A stretch of 64,000 nucleotides of DNA from Ciceribacter lividus. GTDB lineage: Bacteria > Pseudomonadota > Alphaproteobacteria > Rhizobiales > Rhizobiaceae. A program made the position numbers and the translations under genes. Shown here piece by piece: positions 51,833 through 60,351 of this stretch. The notes beneath the pieces were generated by a model. That model had not been told where the DNA came from. It ran no database searches and saw only the letters and a list, made by a program, of their open reading frames with translations. The stretch lies in assembly GCF_003337715.1 (NCBI RefSeq), contig NZ_QPIX01000010.1:124001-188000 (forward strand). The letters run 5' to 3'. Position 1 is the first letter of the stretch; each line of letters starts with the position of its first letter.

Positions 51833-52056
51833 CGCCCCGACTCTCCCGGCTCCATCCTTGGTCGCGATCATAGCGCAAGCGCATCGGCCCGGCACGCCCG
51901 CCTCTGGAAGCCTGCCGCATATGTCGCGAAGCTTGTGGTTGCGTGTCCGCGTTTGACGTTTTCCACCAAAGGTAGATTGTTAACATTTCCCCGCTAAGAA
52001 GGGGCGGGGGAAGGCGCCTGTGCGCGGCGCGGATTGCGACCGGGGGCTTCAGGATC

Positions 52057-53124
52057 ATGGAAAAGCACCTCTTCGGGCTCGACGGGCTGCGGTTTCTCGC
52101 CGCGATGGCCGTGGTCGGCTTCCATTTCCTCTTTCGCGGCGAGGCCGCCGGCGACCTGCCGCAGATGCCGCTGCCGGATATGCTCAGGAGTACCGCGGCC
52201 TACGGCTATCTCGGCGTCAGCATCTTCTTCATCATCAGCGGCTTCGTGATCCTCTATTCGGCGGAAGGCCGCACGCCGCTCGAATTCTTCGTCTCGCGCT
52301 TCGTGCGCATCTACCCGACCTTCATCGTCATGATGACGGTCACAGCACTCGTCGTGCTCGTTGCCGCCAATCCGCGCTTCGAGGTGAGCCTCGGGCAGTA
52401 CGGCGCCAACCTCATGGTCTTCTCGCTGCTGCTCGGAGAACCCTTCGTCGACGGCGCCTACTGGTCGATCGTGCTCGAACTCGTCTTCTACGGCTGGGTC
52501 TTCCTGCTTCTCGTCATCAAGCGGCTGGACGACATCGAGGCGATCGCCTTCGGCTGGCTGGCGCTCTCCCTCGCCAACGAGGCCTTCTTCCAGGTCCGCC
52601 TGCTGCAGGATGCGCTGATCACCGAATATAGCGGCTTCTTCGTCGCCGGCATCGCGCTCCAGCGTCTCGGCAAGGGCGTTACGCCCACGCGGCTCGCGCT
52701 GCTTGGCCTGTCGCTCTCATACGGCGTCTTCACCTCGCTTCGCGGCGCTTCCTGGTTCGAGGCGGAATATGGAAGCGCGCTGTCGCGACCGGTGATTGCG
52801 GTCGCCGTCCTCGGCGGCGCCGCCCTCTTCGTGCTGATCGCGCGGGCGAACCTGCCGCGCCGGTTCTGGGGACCATTGAAGCTCGTCGGCGGCGTCACCT
52901 ATCCGCTCTATCTCGTCCACCAGCACGTCGGCTATGTCACAATCCCGGGCCTTGCCGCCGTCCTCGATCCCCGACTGGCGATCCTCGTCGCGGTCTTCGG
53001 CCTTCTCGCCTTCTCGCTCGCCTTCCATACGCTGGTGGAGCGCTCGGCGCTGCCGGCGCTGAGGGCGCGGCTCTATCGTCTTCTGCAGCCGCTCGCCCCG
53101 GCGCTCGACCGCCGCCCGTCGTGA
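52057..53124 (+). CDS. acyltransferase 3 (OafA/YrhL) family membrane protein
   Basis: A 355-residue protein with about ten transmembrane helices. GLDGLRFLAAMAVVGFHF at the N-terminus contains the family's R/K-x10-H core, and FVSRFVRIYPTFIVMM follows. Members O-acetylate surface polysaccharides, lipids or antibiotics. No glycan biosynthesis genes are near, so the acceptor is unknown. It converges on the DUF853 gene. Confidence 0.9.
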   Translation: MEKHLFGLDGLRFLAAMAVVGFHFLFRGEAAGDLPQMPLPDMLRSTAAYGYLGVSIFFIISGFVILYSAEGRTPLEFFVSRFVRIYPTFIVMMTVTALVVLVAANPRFEVSLGQYGANLMVFSLLLGEPFVDGAYWSIVLELVFYGWVFLLLVIKRLDDIEAIAFGWLALSLANEAFFQVRLLQDALITEYSGFFVAGIALQRLGKGVTPTRLALLGLSLSYGVFTSLRGASWFEAEYGSALSRPVIAVAVLGGAALFVLIARANLPRRFWGPLKLVGGVTYPLYLVHQHVGYVTIPGLAAVLDPRLAILVAVFGLLAFSLAFHTLVERSALPALRARLYRLLQPLAPALDRRPS

Positions 53125-53155
53125 GGGGAGGTCGAACCCGAAGGCCCGGTGCTCT

Positions 53156-54712
53156 CTACCGCTTGAGGCTGCCGAGGATGCCGCGCACCAGCGCCCGGCC
53201 GACCGAGGTCGCGACCGAGCGCGCCGCGCTCTTCATCGCCGCTTCCAGCACCGATTCCCGCTTGTAGCCGGAGCTGCGGCGGGTGCCGTTCTTCGCCGTC
53301 TTGGTGCCCTCTTCGCTCTCGTCGCCGAAGCCCGGCAGTGTCCAGCGGCCGCCGGCTCTCTCCTGCTTCTCCTCCTCGGCCCGGCGGGCGGCCTCCGCCT
53401 CGGCGGCCTTGCGCGCCCGTTCGGTCAGGATCTCGTAGGCCGATTCCCGGTCGGCATCCTTGTCATAGACGCCGGAAACGGGGCTGACGGCGATGAGCTG
53501 CTGGCGCTCCGCCGGGGTAATCGGTCCGAGCCGCGAGGCCGGCGGGCGGACGAGTGTGCGCTCGACCATCGAGGGAATGCCCTTGCCCTCCAGCGTCGAG
53601 ACCAGCGCCTCGCCGGTGCCGAGCGTGGTGATCGCGGTTTCGCAGTCGAAGGCCGGGTTGGGGCGGAAGGTCTCGGCCGCCGTCTTCACCGCCTTCTGCT
53701 CGCGCGGCGTATAGGCGCGGAGCGCATGCTGCACGCGGTTGCCGAGCTGGGCGAGCACGGTTTCCGGCACGTCGAGCGGGTTCTGGGTGACGAAGTAGAC
53801 GCCGACACCCTTCGAGCGGATGAGGCGAACCACCTGCTCGATGCGGTCGACCAGCACCTTCGGCGCGTCGTCGAAGAGCAGGTGCGCCTCGTCGAAGAAG
53901 AAGACGAGCCGCGGCTTTTCCGGATCGCCGACTTCCGGCAGTTCCTCGAAGAGTTCGGAGAGGAGCCAGAGCAGGAAGGTGGCGTAGAGCCTCGGGTTCA
54001 TCATCAGCTTGTCGGCGGCGAGCACCGAGATCATGCCGCGGCCGTCGGTGGTCGTGCGCATGATGTCGGAGATCGCAAGTGCCGGCTCGCCGAAGAAATT
54101 CTCCGCCCCCTGTTGCTCGAGGATCAGCAGTCCGCGCTGCAGCGAGCCGACGGAGGCCTTGGAGACAAGGCCGAACTGGCTCGAAAGCTCGCTCGCGTGC
54201 TCGCCCATGTAGTTCAAGAGCGCCTGCAGGTCTTTCAGGTCGAGGAGCGGCAGCCCGCCCTGGTCGGCGATCTTGAAGGCGATGTTCAAGACGCCCTCCT
54301 GCGCCTCCGAGGCATCCATCAGCCGCGAGAGCAAGAGTGGCCCCATCTCGGCGATGGTGGTGCGCACCCGGTGGCCCTGCTCGCCGTAGAGATCCCAGAA
54401 AATCACCGGCGAGGCACGGAATTCATAGGGCGAGAGCCCGATTGTCTCGGCGCGTTTCAGGAGGAAGTCCTTCGCCTCGCCCTTCATCGCGATGCCGGAG
54501 AGGTCGCCCTTGATGTCGGCGCAGAAGACCGGCACGCCGGCCTCGGAGAAGCTCTCCGCGAGGATCTGCAGCGTCACCGTCTTGCCGGTGCCGGTCGCCC
54601 CGGTCACCAGTCCGTGGCGATTGCCGAACTTCAGCTCCAGATATTCCGGCTTGTTGAGGCTGTCGTCGGGGTTGCGGCTGGTGCCGATGAAAAGCTTTCC
54701 GTCAACAAGCAT
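53156..54712 (-). CDS. DUF853/HerA-like P-loop ATPase
   Basis: A 518-residue ATPase of the HerA-FtsK group: Walker [10 protein letters not shown] (38-46), Walker [13 protein letters not shown], arginine-finger region [13 protein letters not shown]. The C-terminal 90 residues are charged and probably disordered ([18 protein letters not shown]), ending in a basic helix. DUF853 proteins (E. coli YjgR type) are widespread and of unknown role; DNA pumping is a guess. ATG 54712 ([10 protein letters not shown]) is the family start; no NurA nuclease gene is adjacent. Confidence 0.9.
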   Translation of the reverse strand: MLVDGKLFIGTSRNPDDSLNKPEYLELKFGNRHGLVTGATGTGKTVTLQILAESFSEAGVPVFCADIKGDLSGIAMKGEAKDFLLKRAETIGLSPYEFRASPVIFWDLYGEQGHRVRTTIAEMGPLLLSRLMDASEAQEGVLNIAFKIADQGGLPLLDLKDLQALLNYMGEHASELSSQFGLVSKASVGSLQRGLLILEQQGAENFFGEPALAISDIMRTTTDGRGMISVLAADKLMMNPRLYATFLLWLLSELFEELPEVGDPEKPRLVFFFDEAHLLFDDAPKVLVDRIEQVVRLIRSKGVGVYFVTQNPLDVPETVLAQLGNRVQHALRAYTPREQKAVKTAAETFRPNPAFDCETAITTLGTGEALVSTLEGKGIPSMVERTLVRPPASRLGPITPAERQQLIAVSPVSGVYDKDADRESAYEILTERARKAAEAEAARRAEEEKQERAGGRWTLPGFGDESEEGTKTAKNGTRRSSGYKRESVLEAAMKSAARSVATSVGRALVRGILGSLKR

Positions 54713-54962
54713 GGGGCCTCGTCTTTCGCGGGGAGGGCGGCGCCCGGCATTCCCGCATTCATCCAAACAACAGGTTGTAACTATAAGGATAGTATGGAAC
54801 ATGACAACAGCCCGGTGCTTCCCCCGGTGCTCATCTGGCGCTTCCCCGGCGCGGCGGCGCGGCGCGGCGAAAAAGCCTGTGGGGAGTGGCCCCGGCGCTT
54901 GAGTTCGCAGGCGGAATTAATTACGTTGACGTTCACGTCAGAATTTCAAACGGAGGCAGACC

Positions 54963-55352
54963 ATGAATGAACTCGTAAACCGCATCGCCACCAATGTCGG
55001 CATCGACGCGGATGTCGCCGAAAAGGCGGTCGGCATGATGCTGGGCTTCCTCCAGCGCGAGGCGGCCGACGGCCCGGTCGCAAAGATGATCGAGGCGATC
55101 CCCGGCGCCGTCGACCTCGTCGCCAGGTATAACGGCGAAGGCGAAGGCAAGGGCCTGCTCGGCGGGCTGCTGAGCGCGATCGGCGGCGGCGGCATCATGG
55201 GGCTCGGCCAGCAGCTGATGGCACTCGGCCTCGGCATGGGCGAGATTACCTCGCTCTCGCGTGAAACCATCGCCGCCGCCCGCGAATACGCCGGCGCCGA
55301 CGTGGTCGACGAAGTCGTCGCCTCCGTCCCGGGCTTGAGCCAGTTCGTCTGA
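54963..55352 (+). CDS. DUF2267/DUF2780-like small helical protein
   Basis: A 129-residue protein: MNELVNRIATNVGIDADVAEKAVGMMLGFLQRE, a Gly-rich linker (LLGGLLSAIGGGGIMGLGQQL) and a helical tail ending VPGLSQFV. The pattern resembles DUF2267/DUF2780 proteins, whose function is unknown. GGAGGCAG precedes ATG 54963. A strong terminator follows, so it is monocistronic. Confidence 0.75.
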   Translation: MNELVNRIATNVGIDADVAEKAVGMMLGFLQREAADGPVAKMIEAIPGAVDLVARYNGEGEGKGLLGGLLSAIGGGGIMGLGQQLMALGLGMGEITSLSRETIAAAREYAGADVVDEVVASVPGLSQFV

Positions 55353-55379
55353 TCTGATCAGCACATCGATTTGAACAGG

Positions 55380-55406
55380 CCGCCGGAGCGATCCGGCGGT
55401 TTTTTT
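55380..55406 (+). terminator. strong intrinsic terminator
   Basis: CCGCCGG (55380-55386), loop, CCGGCGG (55393-55399), then seven T. It ends the DUF2267-like gene and marks the left edge of the A+T-richer insertion. Confidence 0.9.
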
Positions 55407-55684
55407 GTCTTTGGGGGGTGGGGCGGGGTATGCATGAGGGGCTTTTGGATGATGATCGAAGGCGGCTTTACGCCTTCGTGTCGGCTGTCGAAATTTGACT
55501 TAGCTGCTCCCGGAGACAGACGATCTTGGATCATTGACAGTGCAATTGATCGCGAGAAAGCAGCATTCGAGGTGAACGGGGCACAGCGTTCGGGCACGAA
55601 AAGTAATTCATATGTGTCCGTGCTGCTTGCTGGTTGAGTGCGATTCAGATTTACTCCTGAGACGCTAAATGGGGGAGTGTAGAC
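55407..55684. other. A+T-richer leader of the NA37 gene pair
   Basis: 278 bases without a gene. TTGACA at 55534-55539 is a good -35 box, but no convincing -10 lies 16-18 bases on. A short hairpin, GAAGGCG-GCTTTA-CGCCTTC, occurs around 55460-55479. The promoter of the two-gene module is presumably here. Confidence 0.45.
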
Positions 55685-56704
55685 GTGTCGAACGTTATCG
55701 TACGTGCGGTTGTTCATGACTTGGTTCGTGACGACGTGGGGTTTTCCGTCAAACTAGCCGAAAAGCCCCTTGAAATTGGAACCACAGCGCAGCGAGTAAT
55801 TGATACCCTTCATGAACTCTACGGGCGTAGAGGATCAAAGTCTCACGGCCGCTTCTCACCTAATACAGACAATTTTCCGACTTCAAGGCATCTCCGCAGC
55901 TACGTTGAGGATGACTACAACGACTTTGCAGTACTCACAGCCTCGATGATGGAGACATTGCGGAAAGAGGCCGGTACTCGAGGTGCGGCGCAGGGGGGGC
56001 ACGTCTTCTTTGCTCACTTCACGCGAGCGAGTGCACATTATCTTCTTGTGGCTATCATCACAGACAAGTTGGGCGCGGCATTAACGAACGACCTTGGCGT
56101 GACTGATGTGCGGCATCTGGATATCGAAGGGTTCCGCTTTGCTGGCCGTATCGGAATATCGGCATGGCTCGCCGACGAGGCACGTTACATAAGTTTTCTG
56201 AAGGGCAAGGGTAATGTCGCCGACTATTTCCGCGACTTTCTCGGTTGTGATGCGCTTGTGCAAGAGCGTGAGGATACGAAGCGCCTAATTGCCGCCCTCA
56301 AGAAATTCGCGGCTGAGAAGGGTATGTCGTCGACGGAGAAAGATGAATTTCTCAAGCGCACAAAAGATATCTGCCAGCGCTATTCGAGAAAGAGGGAGGA
56401 GCTGTCACTTGCAGCGCTCGCAAATGAGTTGAACCCTGTCGACCCAGGTCCGTTAGCAGAGGCGTTGGCAGACACGGACCTCGGATTGAACGACAACTTC
56501 GTTCCCCACGCGCAAACACTCAGCGCCCTCACTCGAATCAAAGCGTCCACGAAGAACTGGACACTTGATTTTGACCGGGATGCTATTGCAACGGGTCAGA
56601 TCGTCTACGATAAGGACGCTCACTCTCTGCTGATCACTAACTTGCCAGACGCGATGGTCCGAGATTTGGAAGACGAGCTCGACGATGGAACGGCTGGACT
56701 TTGA
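55685..56704 (+). CDS. NA37/NdpA-type nucleoid-associated protein
   Basis: A 339-residue protein resembling the nucleoid-associated YejK/NdpA (NA37) family: FSVKLAEKPLEIGTTAQRVIDTLHELYGRRGSK-type N-terminus, GGHVFFAHFTRASAHYLLVAIITDK and DLGVTDVRHLDIEGFRFAGRI, and a helical C-terminal half. The start is a GTG at 55685 after GGGGGAG. Lower G+C than the flanks indicates transfer. It overlaps the next gene by 20 bases, so the two are translated together. In other bacteria NA37 proteins bind DNA or appear in variable islands; here it may be the DNA-recognising part of a two-protein system. Confidence 0.78.
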   Translation: MSNVIVRAVVHDLVRDDVGFSVKLAEKPLEIGTTAQRVIDTLHELYGRRGSKSHGRFSPNTDNFPTSRHLRSYVEDDYNDFAVLTASMMETLRKEAGTRGAAQGGHVFFAHFTRASAHYLLVAIITDKLGAALTNDLGVTDVRHLDIEGFRFAGRIGISAWLADEARYISFLKGKGNVADYFRDFLGCDALVQEREDTKRLIAALKKFAAEKGMSSTEKDEFLKRTKDICQRYSRKREELSLAALANELNPVDPGPLAEALADTDLGLNDNFVPHAQTLSALTRIKASTKNWTLDFDRDAIATGQIVYDKDAHSLLITNLPDAMVRDLEDELDDGTAGL

Positions 56705-57860
56705 GCATCTTCTCGAACTTTATCGAAATACCGAATTTACCTCCGGTAGTCGCGAAGGCGTGCTCACCGTCGCGTCTGCAGAAGTCAAGGCAGTTCTAGA
56801 GCGGATCGATGCGGACCCTGAGGAGGCGAAACGGACCGGACTTGCTCTTCTCGACGACGCGCGCTCGTGCGTTGTTGGGGACAGAATACATGTCGAAGTA
56901 GGTAGTCCGCGTCCAGCGATTGGCATTCTTGTCGATAGTTTTGACGACCTCCTCCGTTCGCCGGATGCCTGCTTTTCTGAACCTCAGAATTACTTTGTTA
57001 TTGAAGGCAAAATTGAACGTAAGACAACGCCGCCGCATCGCCTCCAAACAATCTACCGTCAGGTCCTAGCCGTTCTTTCAATTATCGCCGAGGCGGCAAC
57101 ATTTGCCGACAGAACCCGCAGAGAGCTAGTGTTTGTCGGCGACAGTAGGCTGGTTATTCCCGCATTGTTTCGAACAGCAGAGCTCGACATTGTAAACCTT
57201 GGACAAAGCGCCAAATTCTCTACCTTGTTCGATAGCCCGACGCACAGGGACCAGAAATTAGGGATTCTCAACGCTGCGATCGTTCGAATGGTGCAGTCCC
57301 TCCCCAGGGAGGACAGGTTACGCCATGTTCTTACGAATTTGGATATCATCAACGATGACATTCAAAACGGCTATAGACTCTTTGCATCCAGCTTCTCGTA
57401 TTCAAAGGTGCGAAGTGAGCTCGCTGCGGCAAAGCTTGAATTCACGGGGAAGATTCACAAAACTATAGTCGATATTCAAGGTCAGTTGCTCGGGATTCCA
57501 GCCGCAACGATCATCGTTGCGACCCAGATGAAGGAACCCCAATCCTGTCTCCAGTCGTGGGCAAATACTGCCATCATTGCTGGTGCTTGGGCGTTTGTAG
57601 CGCTTTTGATCTTGGCGCTTATTAATCAATGGCTCACACTGTCGGCAATCTCCGCCGAAATCAATCGTCAAAAGCGCAAACTCGAAACTGATTATGCTGA
57701 CCTCGGCAGCGATTTGACGTCGACGTTCAACGGGCTCGCGACCCGGATATGCTGGCACCGCATCGTCCTCTTTGTCATTGGGATCGTTAGTTGTGCGGGA
57801 GCGGCCGCTGCAAGCGTTGCCTATATTTATCTTATACCCGTTTCGCCAGTTTGCTCTTAA
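56685..57860 (+). CDS. membrane-anchored protein of unknown family, NA37 partner
   Basis: A 391-residue protein with no family I recognise. Residues 1-260 are soluble and mixed alpha/beta (EPQNYFVIEGKIERKTTPPHR; ELVFVGDSRLVIPALFRT). Residues 293-319 and 358-386 are transmembrane helices, joined by a charged, coiled-coil-like segment (AEINRQKRKLETDYADLGS). A large cytosolic N-domain with C-terminal membrane hairpin is a typical effector layout. It overlaps the NA37 gene by 20 bases and ends 31 bases before a converging gene. A+T-richer than the surroundings. Confidence 0.75.
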   Translation: MERLDFEHLLELYRNTEFTSGSREGVLTVASAEVKAVLERIDADPEEAKRTGLALLDDARSCVVGDRIHVEVGSPRPAIGILVDSFDDLLRSPDACFSEPQNYFVIEGKIERKTTPPHRLQTIYRQVLAVLSIIAEAATFADRTRRELVFVGDSRLVIPALFRTAELDIVNLGQSAKFSTLFDSPTHRDQKLGILNAAIVRMVQSLPREDRLRHVLTNLDIINDDIQNGYRLFASSFSYSKVRSELAAAKLEFTGKIHKTIVDIQGQLLGIPAATIIVATQMKEPQSCLQSWANTAIIAGAWAFVALLILALINQWLTLSAISAEINRQKRKLETDYADLGSDLTSTFNGLATRICWHRIVLFVIGIVSCAGAAAASVAYIYLIPVSPVCS

Positions 57861-57891
57861 TCATACCGGCGCCCTCCGCCGCGCCGTCCTC

Positions 57892-58137
57892 TCACCCCTT
57901 CTCCGCCAGCCAGTCGCGGAGCGCCGCATTGATGCGTGATTGCCAGCCGGGGCTGGTCTTGCGGAAGCGTTCCAGCACGTCCTGATCCAGCCGGATGGTG
58001 GTCGACACCTTCGTTTTCGGCCGTCCGACGCGAACCGGTGCTGCGTCCAGCTTCTCGCGCCACAGCGCTTGGCTGAGGTCAGGGGCGTCGTCCGGGCCCT
58101 GCCCGGGACTCGGTTGAGTTTTGCTGTTCTCCGCCAT
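57892..58137 (-). CDS. BrnA-family antitoxin, without BrnT
   Basis: An 81-residue protein with a disordered N-terminus (MAENSKTQPSPGQGPDD) and a ribbon-helix-helix C-terminal half: VSTTIRLDQDVLERFRKTSPGWQSRINAALRDWL, the BrnA signature. BrnA normally follows and neutralises the BrnT RNase, but no BrnT-like frame lies upstream (58138-58168 is only 31 bases before the next gene). It is therefore an orphan, possibly acting as a regulator or anti-addiction factor. GGGAGAAG before ATG 58137 fixes the start. Confidence 0.82.
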   Translation of the reverse strand: MAENSKTQPSPGQGPDDAPDLSQALWREKLDAAPVRVGRPKTKVSTTIRLDQDVLERFRKTSPGWQSRINAALRDWLAEKG

Positions 58138-58168
58138 CGGCTTCTCCCGCTCGATCAAGCACCCCCCC

Positions 58169-58993
58169 TCAATCCCACTCGGGTGCCAGATGCCCCGGAT
58201 TGACGATCCTTCCGTCGGGGCGGGCAAGCGCGGAGATCGCGTCCATCTCCTGCGCGTCGAGGTGGAAGTCGAAGACGGCGAAGTTTTCGGCGATCCGGTT
58301 TTCCGTCGCCGTCTTGGTGAGCGCCACCACGCCCTGCTGCTGGACGAGCCAGCGCAGCGCCACCTGCGCTGCCGTCTTGCCGTGGCGGGCGCCGATATCC
58401 TGCAGGAGCGGCTCCTTCGTTACGCGCCCGTCGGCCATCGCATAATAGGCGGTGATCGCCATCCCGTAGGAGCGGGCGGCGGCGATGACCGCCGTCTGGT
58501 CGAGATAGGGGTGGTATTCGACCTGGTTGGTGACGATCGGTGCCTCGGAGAGCGCCACCGCCTCGCCCATCAGCGCGCAGTTGTAGTTGCTGACCCCGAT
58601 ATGGCGCACCTTGCCGGCCTTCACCACCTCGTTCAGGCAGCCGATCTGCTCGGCGAGCGGCACCGGGCTCTTCGGCCAGTGCAGAAGCAGGAGGTCGACA
58701 TAGTCGGTCCTGAGCTTCTTCAGGCTCTGGTCGACGGAGGGGAGGAAGTCCTTGGCGGCAAACTTGTCCACCCAGACCTTGGTGGTGAGGAAGATCTCCT
58801 CGCGGGGAATGTCGGATGTGGCGATCACGTCGCCCACCTCCGCCTCGTTGCCGTAGATCTGCGCGGTGTCGACATGGCGGAAGCCGGTCTTGAGCGCGAG
58901 CGGCAGGATGCGGATCACATCGGGGCCGGGCATCCGGAAGGTGCCGAAGCCGAGAGCTGGAATGGATGCGCCGTTGGCGGAAACGATCTGCAT
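58169..58993 (-). CDS. aldo/keto reductase
   Basis: A 274-residue TIM-barrel oxidoreductase. The catalytic tetrad is visible: Asp in GFRHVDTAQIYGNE with its Tyr, Lys in FLTTKVWVD, and His in LLLLHWPKS. HIGVSNYN and NQVEYHPYL are further signatures, close to 2,5-diketo-gluconate reductases. It reduces aldehydes or ketones with NADPH. GGGAGACC before ATG 58993 (MQIVSANGAS) fixes the start; the open frame continues 54 codons upstream. Confidence 0.92.
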   Translation of the reverse strand: MQIVSANGASIPALGFGTFRMPGPDVIRILPLALKTGFRHVDTAQIYGNEAEVGDVIATSDIPREEIFLTTKVWVDKFAAKDFLPSVDQSLKKLRTDYVDLLLLHWPKSPVPLAEQIGCLNEVVKAGKVRHIGVSNYNCALMGEAVALSEAPIVTNQVEYHPYLDQTAVIAAARSYGMAITAYYAMADGRVTKEPLLQDIGARHGKTAAQVALRWLVQQQGVVALTKTATENRIAENFAVFDFHLDAQEMDAISALARPDGRIVNPGHLAPEWD

Positions 58994-59206
58994 GGGGTCT
59001 CCCTCATCTTGCTGCGGCGGCGTGGAGTCACCCATGTTCGCGGTTTTCGCGCGGGGGATCAAGGCCGGCCCCGCGGGGCGGCGACCGGGGCGAAAATGTG
59101 AGCAATTCCGTTTACCCGGCCTTAGGCAATTCTCGAAACGGCCGCTTTTCTTCACTGAAGATTAAGGGGCTTTTCCTCCAATGCCCTGCGAAATTGGAGT
59201 GATGCC

Positions 59207-60346
59207 ATGTCTCTTTCGGCCAGATTGTTTTCCGTTTTGTTTCTTTTTCTCGTGTCCGCGGGTGCAGTGAGCGCCGCCGAGTGGGTCGCCGCCAAGGTGA
59301 GCCAGCCGGTGCAGTATACGCTCGACAACAAGAGCTGGACCGCCGTCACGGTGGGCACCGCGATCCCGAACAAGGCGCTGGTTGTCACGGGCGCGCGCGG
59401 CCGTCTGGTCCTCACGCGCAACAAGGAAAGCATCACCTTCCAGCCGAACAGTCTCGCCTCGATCACCACCTCCGGCTTCTTCACGCGCAAGACCGAGGTC
59501 GCCCAGCAATACGGCGCGATGCTCTTCGACATCGAGACGCGCGGCAAGCCGCACACCTCGGTACAGACGCCCTTCCTGGCGGCGGTCGTCAAGGGCACGA
59601 GGTTCGAGGTCAAGGTCGACCGCAAGACGGCGTCGGTCAGCGTCGAGCGCGGCCTCGTCGAGGTCACCGGCTTTGCGAGCGGCGAGCAGACCCATGTCAG
59701 CCCCGGCCAGAAGGTCACCGTCGATCCGAAGAGCCGCAAGGGCATGCGCGTGCAGGGCATTGGCCCGAAGAATCCGGTCGTCACCGTTCGTCCGGCGGCG
59801 CCGAAGGTCGCAGCCCTCGGGCCGAAAACCCCGGATGCGATCGCCGCGGCGGCGGAGAAGACGAACAAGGCCGAAAACACCGGCAACACCGGACACATCG
59901 GCGGTGATGAGGCCGCAACGACTTCCGGCAGTGGCAATCCCGGCAACGGCAACGCCGGCGGGAGCAAGGGTAACGCCGGAGGCAATTCCGGCAACGCCGG
60001 CGGAAACGGCAACGGCAATAGTGGCGGCAACGGAAACGGCGGCGGCAACGCTGGCGGCAACGCGGGCGGCAATGGCGGTAATGCCGGCGGCAACGGTGGC
60101 GGCAATGGCGGTGGCAACGGAAACGGCGGTGGTAACGCTGGCGGCAACGGAAACGGTAGTGGTGGCGGCAACGGTGGCGGCCGTGGCGATAACGACCACG
60201 GTGGCAAGAGTGGCCACGATAGCGACCATGGCGGCAAGGGTGGTGACGACGACCACGGCCACGGTGGCCATGATGACGACCACGGCGGCAAGGGCGGCGA
60301 CGACGACCATGGCGGCCGCGGCAAGAAGCCTCCGAAACGCGACTGA
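59207..60346 (+). CDS. exported FecR-domain protein with Gly/Asn- and Asp/His-rich tail
   Basis: A 379-residue exported protein. Signal peptide 1-23 (ending SAGAVSA). Residues about 40-165 form a FecR domain (TGARGRLVLTRNKESITFQPNS; TPFLAAVVKGTRFEVKVDRKTASVSVERGLVEV). Residues about 230-325 are a low-complexity run of Gly and Asn (GGNGNGGGNAGG repeats), and 326-372 a Gly/His/Asp stretch (GGKGGDDDHGHGG) likely to bind metal. It is followed six bases later by a CHASE2-GGDEF-EAL gene, a common pairing in which the FecR protein lies outside and the CHASE2 protein senses. Confidence 0.88.
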   Translation: MSLSARLFSVLFLFLVSAGAVSAAEWVAAKVSQPVQYTLDNKSWTAVTVGTAIPNKALVVTGARGRLVLTRNKESITFQPNSLASITTSGFFTRKTEVAQQYGAMLFDIETRGKPHTSVQTPFLAAVVKGTRFEVKVDRKTASVSVERGLVEVTGFASGEQTHVSPGQKVTVDPKSRKGMRVQGIGPKNPVVTVRPAAPKVAALGPKTPDAIAAAAEKTNKAENTGNTGHIGGDEAATTSGSGNPGNGNAGGSKGNAGGNSGNAGGNGNGNSGGNGNGGGNAGGNAGGNGGNAGGNGGGNGGGNGNGGGNAGGNGNGSGGGNGGGRGDNDHGGKSGHDSDHGGKGGDDDHGHGGHDDDHGGKGGDDDHGGRGKKPPKRD

Positions 60347-60351
60347 CGATC

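Noticed and set aside
53156-54712. HerA-NurA or a HerA-based defence pair
   Set aside because: The ATPase matches the widespread DUF853/YjgR group rather than defence HerA, and no nuclease or SIR2-like partner is adjacent.
59920-60340. Dense GGCAACGGC-type repeats as a possible CRISPR or minisatellite array
   Set aside because: They are codon-level Gly/Asn repeats in frame within the FecR-protein gene, with no unique spacers.
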